A DNA stretch of 64,000 nt from Bolinopsis microptera (lineage: Eukaryota > Ctenophora > Tentaculata > Lobata > Bolinopsidae), in assembly GCF_026151205.1 (NCBI RefSeq), contig NC_087082.1:17513401-17577400 (forward strand), given 5' to 3'. A model generated the notes under the pieces. It did not search any database and was not told where the DNA came from. It saw only the letters and a list, made by a program, of their open reading frames with translations. The position numbers and the translations under genes were made by a program. This document shows, piece by piece, positions 13,199 to 24,870 of the stretch (position 1 is the first letter of the stretch; every line of letters begins with the position of its first letter).

Positions 13199-13745
13199 AG
13201 AAATCAGAAACAAAAAGTAAAACTCTAATCAAAATGCTGAGCAGGATGAAGCAAAGACTTGAAGAAAAACTAAGAGACAACCAGAATGGCTTCAGACCTG
13301 GTTGCTCTACAACTTCGCACATTCTTGTTCTGTGAAGAATTATATAGGGTCTAAAGAGTGTGAAGGCCACTATGATGTTTATAGATTTTAATAAAGCCTT
13401 TGACAGTGTACATAAAGGTTTGCTTATTAAGATACTTAAAGCAAATGGTATACCAGAATACATAGTGCGATTGATCTACACAAACACAGTGGCTTAAGTA
13501 ATCACAACTGCAGATGGTATTACAGGGGTCTTCGAGGTCCTGGTAGGATCAGGATTCGGGAGTACTGCAAAGAGACACCTCATACTTGTTCATCATCGTG
13601 ATTGACTATATCATGACAGTGGCTATAGATGATGACTCAGACTCTGGGTTCACTCTTAAGCCTGCACAGGGTGTAGATGGATTTGTGCTGAAAATATCGC
13701 ATATGTCAAATTCTCAGATGATGGTGCCCTTATCACTGATATAAT
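13199..13745 (+). pseudogene. Decayed RTE-like reverse transcriptase fragment (left arm)
   Basis: The translation shows NQNGFRPGCSTTSHILVL-like sequence and then MMFIDFNKAFDSVHKGLL, the first catalytic motif of a reverse transcriptase. ILKANGIPEYIVRLI follows, with stops and frameshifts later. The catalytic YxDD box is not recoverable. It is related to Craniata/RTE-type ORFs by eye only. The mirror copy lies at about 15700-16320, minus strand. Confidence 0.7.
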
Positions 13746-14698
13746 TGAATGGGGCAAAACTACTCCTGGACAGGCTATAGGAAGCAGCAAAAAGTGTGGG
13801 GGTTAGTCTTGAACAACTCTAAAACAAATCTCATGACTCTAAACACTACAGAGGAAAGTAGACTTTAAAGCTGTTCTGGAAACCAGCTGGAAAACGTACC
13901 TTGGGGGCATAGATATCAACAACTGAGAGAGACTTTAGAGAGACTTTCAAGAGCAACTATGAAGATCCAAGAGCGTAGGATGCAACTAGCTTTGCCATAT
14001 ACACTGCCACCTTGAACTAGTTGCTAAGTGTGGGGTACTTAATGAACCTAACCATGGTACGGTGTGCTGAGCAGGGGAAGAACAGTCATAACTTATGTTG
14101 ATAGCCTAAGGGCTGATACAGGTTTGAGTAACACTGGAGAAATCACGGGACTTATGGAGGATAGAAATCTATCGAGACAGTGCATCAATACTCGGACGCT
14201 GAAGCCTAAATTAAGAGAAGTTTAAAAGTTCACAATCATAATTATTATTTAAAATTGCCTCTAATAGCTACTGATAATCAGCTTGATAGTCGTCTTCCAG
14301 CCAGTTTATCAGAAATAAATAAAATGCAGAACCTAACAAAAGGACTAAAATAACTCCAAGATATTTTTCATGAAAATTACTAAATTTGCATTGGCGCTCG
14401 ATTCCAAAGGATTTTTGTTAATGATGCGTTGACAAAATGCGCGGCGCGGAAAAATTATCATTTGAAAATTGTTTGTTGTTCAAACATATTTCATAAAATA
14501 ATCTATAATATATAGTTCTAATAGTGTATAAAAAAGAATAATCTCAAAATATAACACTAAACAGAGCAAAAACGAGGATCGCGCAAAAATCATATCTATT
14601 TTAACAATTTCCGGGATTTGAACAGGAACCATGTTTATACATATAGTATAATTAACAAATTACGCAAACCCTAAATTTATTGATCCATAAATTTTTAA

Positions 14699-14756
14699 AT
14701 TCTTTATATTTTCGTATATAAAATTATTTTTGCAAACTATTGACCGGGGACTCTAC
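14699..14756. other. Loop (spacer) of the giant palindrome
   Basis: About 58 bp between the inner arm ends, which are TTGATCCATAAATTTTTAA on the left and its mirror on the right. The loop is AT-rich except for GACCGGGGACTC. It has no inverted partner. Confidence 0.7.
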
Positions 14757-15699
14757 AATTAAAAATTTATGGATCAAGATTTTAATGGTTTGCGTATTTT
14801 GTTTTCATATATTTAAATGGTTCCTATTTAAAATCGCGGAAATTGTCAAAATAGATATAATTTTGCGCGATCCTCGTTTTTGCTCTGTTTAGTGTTATAT
14901 TTTGAGATTATTCTTTTTTTATACACTATTAGAACTATATATTACAGATTATTTTATGAAATATGTTTGAACAACAAACAATTTCAAATGATAATTTTTG
15001 CGCGCCGCGCATTTTGTCAACGCATCATTAACAAAAATTCTTTGAATCGAGCGCCAATGCAAATTTAGTAATTTTCATGAAATATATCTTGGAGTTATTT
15101 TAGTCCTTTTGTTAGGTTCTGCATTTTATTTATTTCTGATAAACTGGCTGGAAGACGACTATCAAGCTGATTATCAGTAGCTATTAGAAGCAATTTTAAA
15201 TAATAATTATGATTGTGAACTTTTAAATTTCTCTTAATTTAGGCTTCAGCGTCCGAGTATTGATGCACTGTCTCGATAGATTTCTATCCTCCATAAGTCC
15301 CGTGATTTCTCCAGTGTTACTCAAACCTGTATCAGCCCTTAGGCTATCAACATAAGTTATGACTTTCTTCCCCTGCTCAGCACACCATGGTTAGGTTCAT
15401 TAAGTACCCCACACTTAGCAACTAGTTCAAGGTGGCAGTGTATATGGCAAAGCTAGTTGCATCCTACGCTCTTGGATCTTCATAGTTGCTCTTGAAAGTC
15501 TCTCTAAAGTCTCTCTCAGTTGTTGATATCTATGCCCCCAAGGTACGTTTTCCAGCTGGTTTCCAGAACAGCTTTAAAGTCTACTTTTCCTCTGTAGTGT
15601 TTAGAGTCATGAGATTTGTTTTAGAGTGTGTTCAAGACTAACCCCACACTTTTTGCTGCTCCTATAGCCTGTCCAGGAGTAGTTTTGCCCCATTCATTA

Positions 15700-16325
15700 T
15701 ATCAGTGATAAGGGCACCATCATCTGAGAATTTGACATATGCGATATTTTCAGCACAAATCCATCTACACCCTGTGCAGGCTTAAGAGTGAACCCAGAGT
15801 CTGAGTCATCATCTATAGCCACTGTCATGATATAGTCAATCACGATGATGAACAAGTATGAGGTGGTCCTCTTTGCAGTACTCCCGAATCCTGATCCTAC
15901 CAGGACTTCGAAGACCCCTGAATACCATCTATTCTGGTATACCATTTGCTTTAAGTATCTTAATAACTCTGACTTACTTCAGCGTCCGAGTATTGATGCG
16001 CTGTCTCCATAAAAACTCTATCCGCCATAAGTCCGCCCATTTCTCCAGTGTCGTTGAGACCCGTGTCAGCTCGTAGGCTATCAACATAAGTCATGGCTGG
16101 TCTTAATAAGCAAACCTTTATGTACACTGTCAAAGGCTTTATTAAAATCTATAAACACCATAGTGGCCTTCACACTCATGGCCTTTAGACCCTATATAAT
16201 TCTTCACAGAACAAGAATGTGCGAAGTTGGAGAGCAACCAGGTCTGAAGCCATTCTGGTTGTCTCTTAGTTCTTCTTCAGTCTTTGCTTCATCCTGCTCA
16301 GCATTTTGATTAGAGTTTTACTTTT
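15700..16325 (-). pseudogene. Decayed RTE-like reverse transcriptase fragment (right arm)
   Basis: Mirror copy of the fragment at 13199-13745. The segment YLFIIVIDYIMTVAIDDDSD is readable on the minus strand, as is an NKAFDSVHKGLL-type motif. It is rearranged by the inserted duplicate segment at about 15968-16100. Confidence 0.65.
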
Positions 16326-17336
16326 TGTTTCTGATTTCTAGAAAATCATAAGACGTGGCACTTGTAGCACTCTGTTTGCAATAACTACCTACTAATGATA
16401 TCCATTACCCATGTAACTTGTATAGTTTCTTTTATGGGTTATAGAGGTGTCAGGATTTTAGCATCCACATCATATATAGGTGATCTGGATCAATCTGATC
16501 AATTCTCCTACATGATTTTATGATGTGATTGTATGCTGACAGTGAATGAATTTAATATTTATTTGTGTTAAATACCTATTTTGGACTCTTAAACTCTTTA
16601 ATTTTTTAATTCTTGTTTTGGATTCGAAACCAAGAACATGTTACTCTAGCGAGATCCTCCATCCAAAAAGATTAGTCTGCGGGAGCTGTTTTATTACTTT
16701 TAACTTATACATCTTCGGAGGGTAGGTACATTTCTACTACATTTAAGCTCTTCCTATAGACCTGCCTCTTGATCTCTTCCTATTGTTTGGGTTGTCATAC
16801 AAGTAGACAGTTGGGTAACAGATCTTCAGCATCTATACTGACAAGTCCAAAGCAATGCAGCTATTTTGTTGTAGTATGTCAGTAAGGGAAGTTATTAATG
16901 CCTTTAAAACATTCCTTGGACCAAGAGGAAGATTAAGTGAGTGTGTAATGTCACCAGACAGTAACCACCAACTCTATTCAAAGATTCAAGATCCACTTGT
17001 CACAGAAAAAATATTCGAAGAGATTCCTTTCAGATATTATAGAATATAGTACATTAAAAATTCAAGGTGTTATATTTATTATAACCTGATCTTGCCCTCC
17101 GGGGTCCCATCATAAGCACATTCAACTTAATCTTATTCTTTACCTAGATGTTACCTGTAAATCGCAGAACTGGTTGGATCAATGGACATCAAGACTACTG
17201 TCACAAGCCTGGTGACCTAGAGCTAAATGAGCTACGGTTTCTGTGTAGACCTCCCAGATGCTGGACAGCTAGGGATGTTCCTCGCCTTGTGAGTAACTTC
17301 AAGATCAGGTTTTATGGATTTAATGAAATAAGGCAG

Positions 17337-17371
17337 AGGGGGGCGGGGGGGGGGGGGGGGGGGGGGGGGGC
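17337..17371 (+). repeat. Poly-G run (right arm)
   Basis: Mirror of the poly-C run at 12398-12442. The two lengths differ. Confidence 0.9.
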
Positions 17372-17829
17372 AGGATCAAAATTTTCGACCTAAATTTATT
17401 CTCTAAACAAATTCACATTCATTATTCAATTGGTGTCTTAATTATGGATATACTGGACCTGATAATGTGATGTAAGATGAACGTTGATATACAGAATAAC
17501 ATGAAAGGCCTTCATTCAATTAACCTCATTTTCACGATAGGTAGCATAGAAACTTCAAAATTAGGGGATGGGCAGGGTCAAATCATAGTCCTAACTTCAG
17601 GATATATATAGGCATTCGATGAACTATGATATATTGACTTGAAATTGAATATTAATCACAGGGAAAATATAATGACAATTCGTGTTGACACTGAGCACTA
17701 AACTAAGGACAGCTAAGTAAGATTCAGTTCAAAGCCATCTAAAGCGACTCATGATTATTGAATATGTACATTAGAACTTATTTTTATGAAGTTTGGGTTT
17801 TTATGATAAAGTTATTATATGCTACTTAT

Positions 17830-18150
17830 ATGAATGCTTTTTCAAAGAGTTGCGTTTTTATTCTCTTTTTAAACAAGGACGATATCGTAATGTTCTCAAT
17901 GCTAAGGAAGCTGATTCCAAACAAAGGGTCCACAGTAACTAAAGCTTCTCTCAGTTGTTACTATAATTGAAACAGTAGGAACATTTAGGAGGAAATAGTC
18001 TTGTCAGTCCGTAGTACACGTACAGGTTGACTCGTAATGTTGATGCATTTGGTGATATAATTTGGAGCTACGTTGTTGACACATTTGAACACGGTTAGAG
18101 CAATCTTATACTCTATTTGTTGTCTTATTGGAAGAAAATGGGCTTTTTTT
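17830..18150 (-). pseudogene. Decayed non-LTR reverse transcriptase C-terminus (right arm)
   Basis: Mirror copy of 11620-11945. The same C-terminal RT motifs are present with additional substitutions. Confidence 0.65.
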
Positions 18151-21100
18151 CAGAATGGAGTGACACTGTGAGCACATTGTTATGTTATGATTACCCTTGT
18201 CCGTTTTAGTTACAATGATATTTCAATTCCTTGTTTCTGTTGTAATAGAAAGCACACAAATGACCTTACTTGAATATTCCAATGACACTGTCTTAACGTA
18301 TATATAATCAGTTCTGCTAGGATACAACCAGATTAGTTTTCCTATTTTAAAAAATCATATAGTTAATCCATAGAGTTGTGTCAAAATGATATTGAATCTC
18401 CGAAAAAGAGTGACAGAGGTTAAGCTCGTTAGGTTTTGGTCATTAAATGTAGGCAGTAATTTTTGATTAATTGTTCTAATTCTCGTTGCAGTGCCCCGAA
18501 TCATTGATAAACAACGTAAACTCAATTTACATAAACCAATATTTTCTGGTGTTAGATATCCGCCGAAATTCCCTTTCCTCAGGAACGAAAAATCTATTAT
18601 ACATAAATTAAGTCAAACAATTGCCTAAAATTGTGTAAACTAAATTTCATGGGAGGACTTATTTTAAAGGAGACCTAGATTTCAGCAGAGCAATACATGA
18701 TATATGATTTAACGAATTTAAGTATCGTTAAATTTATACAAGTCGCTACTGCGTGGTATAGGTAAATGTATGTGATGCTATGTAATTGATGTATGTAATG
18801 TTGACTCGTCTTAAATAATTTCCCAGATCGAAAAGTATTTTAGTCAAAAAAGCTAGCTGAATAAATTTAAAAAAATTAAATGATATGAAAAATGGGTCTT
18901 AAAAATACGACTAATATTGTTGTTGACTTGAAATTAACAAAATTTGGTGACTTATATTATGGTAACCATTATATTTATGGGAACCAAAGTTTAGTGAACC
19001 AAATTTTTTCAGGCATGGTGGGCTGAACATGGAGCTACCGAAAGCTGCGAATCATTAGAAATAAACTCAAATGCGCAGACAGACAGAAGCATTAGTTTTG
19101 GAGTAAGTTGTAAAGGCTTCTTTAAACTTTTTCATCACAAGAGAAATTTGGTTAAATAGTAGTGGTAATTTAAAGGGCGTGTTGGTAGACCTAATACAAA
19201 CTTAGTTCAAAGATGCTTGTTGATGACCTTAAATATAGAAACTTAGACTTAGAAATTTGAGTGATTTAAATGAATAAGGGATATTGCTAGCTGTAGGAAG
19301 TGTTGGAAACTGTTGTACTAGGCACAGATTAAGTAGTTAAGATGTTTTCTTAATGAGTTCTATTAACTATGTATGATCCTGTTTTATAATAAGATTATTT
19401 GTATAGAGTCGTATATAATAATGTTTCTTTCTTAGACTGCCCAGAGAGCACAGAAGATGGCTACTAGACAGCTAAAATCGATTACTTTACGAGCCACCAG
19501 GGGATGCCTTTTTTCGATGGATAAAGTAAGTGCACCGACTTTTGACGCTTAAAAAAGTAAAAAGGACCTTTTCACAGAGATATTTTGGTACCATCTTATG
19601 ATGGCCTCTCATATGTATCTTTCGCCTTTCGGATCAATTTATTCCGGTCAACAAAGTTTCCTACGCCAGGCCATTAAATTGCTCCGTCAAAAACGCTATT
19701 AACCGGGAGTTTTATTATAGTCTAGGAGTTGGACGTTTTTCTGTACGCTTAGCTTGTCAATCTATGGTGTAGTTACCGTATAATTAAATGCTGGTGAACA
19801 CATTTTCCACTTGCTCGTTGACGAGGGTCACGTGATGGTAGGCGAATTTGTCAAGTTTATACGACTATTGTAATTGTACAATAAAATATTTATATTTTTG
19901 TATCCTTGTATTCCCGTGACCTATGACAGGAAACGGTCAACTCGCCCAAAATTTCCGGGAGAATCAGATCTCATGTCAACAGCGCGTGATCATCCGGCCT
20001 GGGTGGTCCACTTGTAATGTTGTTAAACGGGAACCTCGGCCTCGCCACATCTGTAGTGATAAGTACTGATTACAGCTGCAGGTCCTCCCAATTCACGAAG
20101 TCCAACAAGTCCTTGTATGAGCCATCAGTGTAAATCACAGTATTTTCCTAATCATAATCGCTTAGCTTGGCATCTTCAAGGACTTTGTTGTTCAAAGAAG
20201 AAAAGTCAAAATGAGAGGTGATACGGTGACTGATTAGCATAAGCTCATAAATCTGCTAACCGCTCACATAGCTCACGAGTGTCGACAGTTGCTGTGCAGG
20301 GCTCGTTCCGGGTCAGAAATTCTAAAGTTTACTGCGGCGTGGGGCTACAATCGTGTTCTGCTGTGTGTACATTTAAGAATGTGGTTTGGAAAGAGTTATG
20401 ACTTTTCTGGAGTAAAGATAGTTGTCGGCCGTCGTGTGTCACGGAGAAGTCTTGAAGCGTTAAAGCCTTCTGAGCTTGAACCTATTAAATGACAAAAGAT
20501 ACATTGCACGTCGACGAGAATGTGACCTACTGATAAAAAATCGGGCAATTTGAAAATTTAGTCAAGTTCACACATGCACAATCAACCCCTCATTGTGTGA
20601 TCCTCTGATCCGGGAAATCGAGATGTCCTCTCACAAACAACAGTTATTAGTAACAAGCATAGAACGATTTCCAATCTATTAACGAAGTTTGAGCATTTAG
20701 GGTCAAAGCAGAGACTTGGGTCGATGTGAATCGTCTTAAAAATAACAAATTTGGGGTATCTTTATTTTACATCTTGGTCGAGACCTGTCACCAGCAATAT
20801 GATTTCATGTTGCCTTATTCAGGCGGGCGAAACTCACGTTACATGCGATCTGATCAACTGACTCTCACGATCGAGATCGGTAGCTTTAACTCACCAGCTC
20901 CAACACGGTTTTTTAGACTTTTTTCGGTTTTTCGAGCTGCCCTTCTCCCCTGAGGCCACGATGAAAACATACAATATATTATATCTTATTCTTTATATGT
21001 TACATGCATTCCCGTGCAGTAGTGATAAGTAAATTGTTTGTTTTATTTCAGTGTCGACAGCTCAAACTATGGTGGTATCTTATCGCTACAATGCTGCTAA

Positions 21101-22375
21101 CTAGACTCTTGGATGAAGTTAAGTTGTTTAGTCAGATGATCTACTGTTTGGCGTTCCTACTGCCCTTGTTATAGTAGTTCAAGGTTAACTGTAAATATAG
21201 TGTTAAGTAAGTTTCAATACTTCCCTGCCACCTTTTCAGAGCATTGCAGAGAGGTGTGACCGCACAATTCTCAAACCGAAGAATCAAAAGGAGTTATTGA
21301 TTTATCGGTATATAAAGTATGTATGCTTTATCAAACAAAGCCACTAGGTAAGCAAATTCAAATATTTTGACAGTTCATACTGCGGTTATACATTGCAGCC
21401 AATGCGCAGCAAACAAGAGCTTGCCACTGCTATAAGCATTCGTATTCGTAGCTTGTTTGAATCTCAAATTTATTCGAATTATCATAAGTAGCCGGAAGCC
21501 CGTCTGCGGACGGAGTTCTTCAGCACAAAATCGATTCTCAAACATTTTAAATCTACCCTTTCTCATTTCTACTTCTTTTCCTTTCACATTTTCATGTTTT
21601 TAAAAAACTTCTTACCCTATCCATGTCACCTATGATTCATGCATTTCTAGCTTCTCGGACAGTGCTGTCTTTTCCCTCATTGGCAAATCCTGAAAGTTTT
21701 ATGAAAAATATAGATCAGAGTTATGTTTGTTCTGCACGTCTGCATTTCAGGTATTCGTGACACAGTTTTACGTGTGATGACGTGGGCATCTCTCAACACA
21801 CTTTGCAGCATGAGCGACGGTGCCGTGGCGGGATATCTGGAAATGTAGCCTTGAGCTCAGTTTATTTTTCTCCGTCACCTCACCCGGGGGAGGGGGGGGG
21901 GAGCCAATGACTTTGGGTACTTTGGGGACAAGTGCAGATTTCGCCAGCAATTTAACCTCAAGTCTCCAAGATTTTTACCCCCAATGGTACCCAAAAAGTC
22001 TCCTTTAGAGTCATTTAATAAAAGATAATATCAAAACTACATAAAACTCGCCAAAACTTTGGGTACTTATGGGGACAAATGGAAAATTTCACCAGCGATT
22101 TGACCTTCATCCCTATGATTTCGTCCCCATTGGTGCTCAAAAGTCTCCATCAGTAGTCATTGCCCCCCCCCCCCCTCATCCTGTGTCGGCTGTATTCAAT
22201 TCTGATTGTACCCACGGTTAAAAAATGCCAGTTAAATGTACCAACTCTCGTTTTATTTATTGTACCGACTCTCGCTCTTCGACCACGCTTTCGTCTACTT
22301 GGCCGTAGGGCGCGGTAATATTTCATGTAATCACGCACACACGTATCGCGCGCGATGTAGAAATAAGTGCAGCGC

Positions 22376-22620
22376 ACATGGTCTTGTGGGTGACCCCCGT
22401 AATCCATGTGGTGGGGCAGGAGGGTCAAGCACTGTTTTTGTGGGTGACCCCCGTAATCCATGTGGTGGGGCAGGAGGGTCAAGCACTGTTTTTTCTGAAA
22501 TGAACCTCCTGATCCATGTGGTGGGGCAGGAGGGTCAAGCACTGTTTCTGAATGAACCTCCTGATCCATGCGGTGGGGCAGGAGGGTCAAGCAATGTTCT
22601 TTTCAGGTTGACCCTCCTGC
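22376..22620 (-). repeat. Subterminal ~60-bp tandem repeats, right end
   Basis: Mirror of the left-end array: four units with GGGGCAGGAGGGTCAAGCA, followed by GGTTGACCCTCCTGCGCC at the terminus. Unit number and order match the left end. Confidence 0.85.
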
Positions 22621-22629
22621 GCCATTATA

Positions 22630-22634
22630 GTCTT
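22630..22634. repeat. Right 5-bp target site duplication (GTCTT)
   Basis: Identical to 7114-7118. The sequence beyond it (ACTACCTCCCTTGTGG, minus strand IHKGGSKT) is the host retrotransposon ORF. Confidence 0.9.
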
Positions 22635-23200
22635 ACTACCTCCCTTGTGGATAGGGATTACGCGTGCAGTTTTAAGAGCAGTTGGAAATATGCCCTGTGT
22701 AAATGATGAGTTTATGATAGTAGAAATCACACCGGTGAACTTGCTATCATGGTTTGCGACTTTCATCGGCCCCCAATTTTGGTATCCAGTGTTGCCTTAT
22801 TCTTAAATTTTAGAATCACCTCACTCACCTCAGTTGGTGTTACCGGCCTAAGATACATCGAATTCGATGTTGGGTTCCTAAGATATCTACTAAAACCCCC
22901 CACTATCAAAAGTTTTGTCTAGCACTGATCTGTGCTTTATTGTTTGAAGCTATATTTGAGAAGTAGTGTTAAATTATGCTGCAACCTCGGTGCCATTGCT
23001 GATAATAGATCCGTCGTCGCCTTTCAGTTTTATAGAATTTTTTTCTTTCAACTTCCTGTTCAACAGCGTGTTAATCATTTGCCATTGCTTTTTAGAGTTC
23101 TCACAATGCCTCGTCAAAAAATTTCCTTATAATATTTTGCTTTAGCTAAGTCAATGTGCCTTGTTGCAGAATTTATCAATTTTTCATACGCTTCATCATT
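22635..23200 (-). pseudogene. CR1/L2-like ORF2, region just before the reverse transcriptase
   Basis: The minus-strand translation ends FPTALKTARVIPIHKGGSKT, the invariant start of the RT domain that continues at 7118 beyond the insertion. Further upstream PVTPTEVSEVILKFKNKATL and NSIKLKGDDGSIISNG are readable as linker sequence, separated by frameshifts and stops. The copy is therefore inactive on this side. Confidence 0.8.
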
Positions 23201-23499
23201 GCCTTGGTTGAAGTTGTGATTTTTAGGTGGTGGAGCTTATGCCTTCGCGCACACGCATCCTCTAGCCAGGGAAGAATCCAAGGTTTTGGATCTCTTCGTT
23301 CATTTTTTCGCCCGCGGCCTGGATTTGTTCAAGGGGTATGCCTCAACATAATGTTTGGTGTAATTTCACAACATTTTTCGTACTGTACTTCACAATTTTC
23401 GTGTGAACTCACTTCACTCCAGTCCTCACTTTCGATCAAACTTTTGAAATTTAGCATTGTTAGCTTCGCCAAATCTCCGTGCCTGTTTGATACTTGGTT

Positions 23500-24250
23500 T
23501 TTTACTTGTAACCCCTCCCGCATGGCCCCTCTCTGTCCCCAAGTAGAAGCGTAGTAAGGGTGGCTAGGTGGTCTGATACGTGTAGAGTAAGCACCTGACA
23601 ACTTGCCGTGTTCTTGATATCATTAGAATACACGTGGTCTATGAGTGTTGCACTGTGGTCTGTAATTCTGGTGGGCCTTGAAATCATTTGAACGAAACCG
23701 TAGTTTTCAAAAGTTGCAACAAGGTTCTGACTGTGCACGTCCTTATCGTATTTTATTAGATCAATATTGAAGTCACCCGTGAATAAAATGTGTTTACGTG
23801 AGTGCCTGTCTAGGCTTCTAAGTACATTATCTAGCAGTTTCATGAACTTATCAACATTTACGCGATGGTGAGCGGTAAACTTGATTAGTAGCTTGGTCTT
23901 GTTAAAACCTTTGCAGTTGTGGATTTTTATAATTGAAATTCACCACTTGTTTCTTCTCACAGCTGAAGTGTGGCCTGTAATGTTCTATTTGCTCCTCTGT
24001 ACATACCTGTCTATTTACGTATAACACCAGTCCACCCCCACGGCCAGATGCACGTGCTGGTTCCTGTATTATCGGCTCATGAAATCCCTCTAGAAGTATG
24101 TCATAATACCGTTAGGTAGCTTACTTAGAGCGCAGTTTGTTTCATTGAAACTCAGTATATCGTAATTTAGATACGTGTGAATTTCTTCTCGGAAATGAGT
24201 TATGTTTTTGTGTAAAGATCGTACGTTTAATGAAAAACTTTTAGTTCATT
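23500..24250 (-). pseudogene. CR1/L2-like ORF2, AP endonuclease domain
   Basis: The minus strand shows YDILLEGFHEPIIQEPARAS and GRGGGLVLYVNRQV. After a frameshift near 23900 it shows KHILFTGDFNIDLIKYDKD (the GDFN motif of APE-type endonucleases), SRPTRITDHSATLIDHVYSN and LHVSDHLATL (the SDH catalytic motif). The order and motifs are those of the target-nicking endonuclease of non-LTR elements. Frameshifts make it non-functional as sequenced. Confidence 0.85.
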
Positions 24251-24439
24251 GGTTTTTGATGGTGAGATATGGACTTGTTGAATGTACTCACATCTTGTTA
24301 GCATTTCACTAAGATCTTTCCAATACATGGAGTCGTGCTCAAGTTCCTCTATTTGGTTACCAATTGAATTTATGAGGCTGATTTATTGTAAGGGTTGTAA
24401 GTGTGCCGGATTGAGGAGGAGTTATAATCATCATTTAGA

Positions 24440-24870
24440 TCTATACTGCTAGTGCTGTAACCAGGTATGTTTTCTACGCAGCATTTGACGCATCCTAGCT
24501 CATATCTATAACACTTCTTGTGGGACTGCTAGTTCACACCAATCACACACTCTCACATTTCTTGAAGAGTAAGACCAGCCCAGACAACTGTGACATTGCT
24601 GCTTGTATTTTTTTGAAGTAGTGTGCGGATCTAAGATACATTCATCGCAGGCTCTTATTGCAAAATACTACTAAGGCATTCGTAGCAGGTCCAATAAGTT
24701 TTAGCTAGTTCATCGGCTTCTAATTTAGTTAACTTTTCACATTTGTAATGTTTCAATCGTTCGCACAGTGCACAGTAAAGATGAGGGTGGTTCTTTGGGA
24801 TCCGTTTTTCACATTGTCACAGTGGTTTGGCTGATCTGGTCTACATAACTCGCACATGGTTTCATAGATG
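24440..24870 (-). pseudogene. CR1/L2-like ORF2 N-terminus with PHD-like zinc finger
   Basis: The minus strand reads MCELCRPDQPNHCDNVK. After a small frameshift it reads CERLKHYKCEKLTKLEAD and YWTCYECLSSIL, followed by Cys-rich CDECILDPHTTSKKYKQ, CHSCLGW and VCDWCELAVP. The paired Cys and the WxCxxC ending resemble a PHD finger. PHD-EN-RT polyproteins are found in some invertebrate non-LTR elements. Identification is by motif spacing only. Confidence 0.65.

Larger units (their letters stand above)
7119..14698 (+). repeat. Left arm of giant inverted repeat
   Basis: It pairs with 14757-22629. Recognisable landmarks in order are subterminal repeats (7140-7375), two diverged copies of a block ending in CCCAAAGT (7590-7845), a GGATACAA tail (about 9841-9866), an RT C-terminal remnant (11620-11945), a poly-C run (12399-12440), an RTE-like RT remnant (13200-13740) and an AT-rich inner end. 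No intact gene was found. Confidence 0.88.
7119..22629. mobile_element. 15.5-kb palindromic (foldback-like) mobile element
   Basis: This insertion begins TATAATGGCGCAGG and ends with its reverse complement, CCTGCGCCATTATA. The two halves pair as inverted repeats along almost all of their length: left arm about 7119-14698, right arm about 14757-22629, with a loop of about 58 bp. Many scattered substitutions and small indels separate the arms, so they are not assembly mirror copies. A perfect 5-bp duplication flanks the unit, and the interrupted host ORF supports insertion as one piece. No transposase is visible; the only protein traces are decayed retrotransposon fragments present in both arms. 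Five-bp duplications are known for Transib, but the expected CAC termini are absent. The superfamily is unassigned. Confidence 0.9.
14757..22629 (-). repeat. Right arm of giant inverted repeat
   Basis: Reverse-complement partner of 7119-14698, about 290 bp longer. The main extra pieces are about 16800-17075 and a second copy of a CAGCGTCCGAGTATTGATG segment at about 15968-16100. A short stretch present in the left arm (about 13465-13515) is missing here. Confidence 0.88.

Noticed and set aside
16855-17049. Small gene in the right arm (64 codons)
   Set aside because: Absent from the mirror arm, no domain, and no splice or promoter context.
7119-22629. Polinton/Maverick or viral origin for the palindromic element
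   Set aside because: No integrase, polymerase B or capsid genes; the ends are not AG..CT; the duplication is 5 bp rather than 6; the arms nearly meet at the centre.
7119-22629. Palindrome as a simple assembly artefact (read-through hairpin)
   Set aside because: The arms differ by scattered substitutions and distinct indels, and the flanking GTCTT and host ORF continuity fit a real insertion.
22236-22706. 156-codon frame crossing the right end of the palindrome
   Set aside because: It runs from element repeats into host retrotransposon sequence in the wrong frame.
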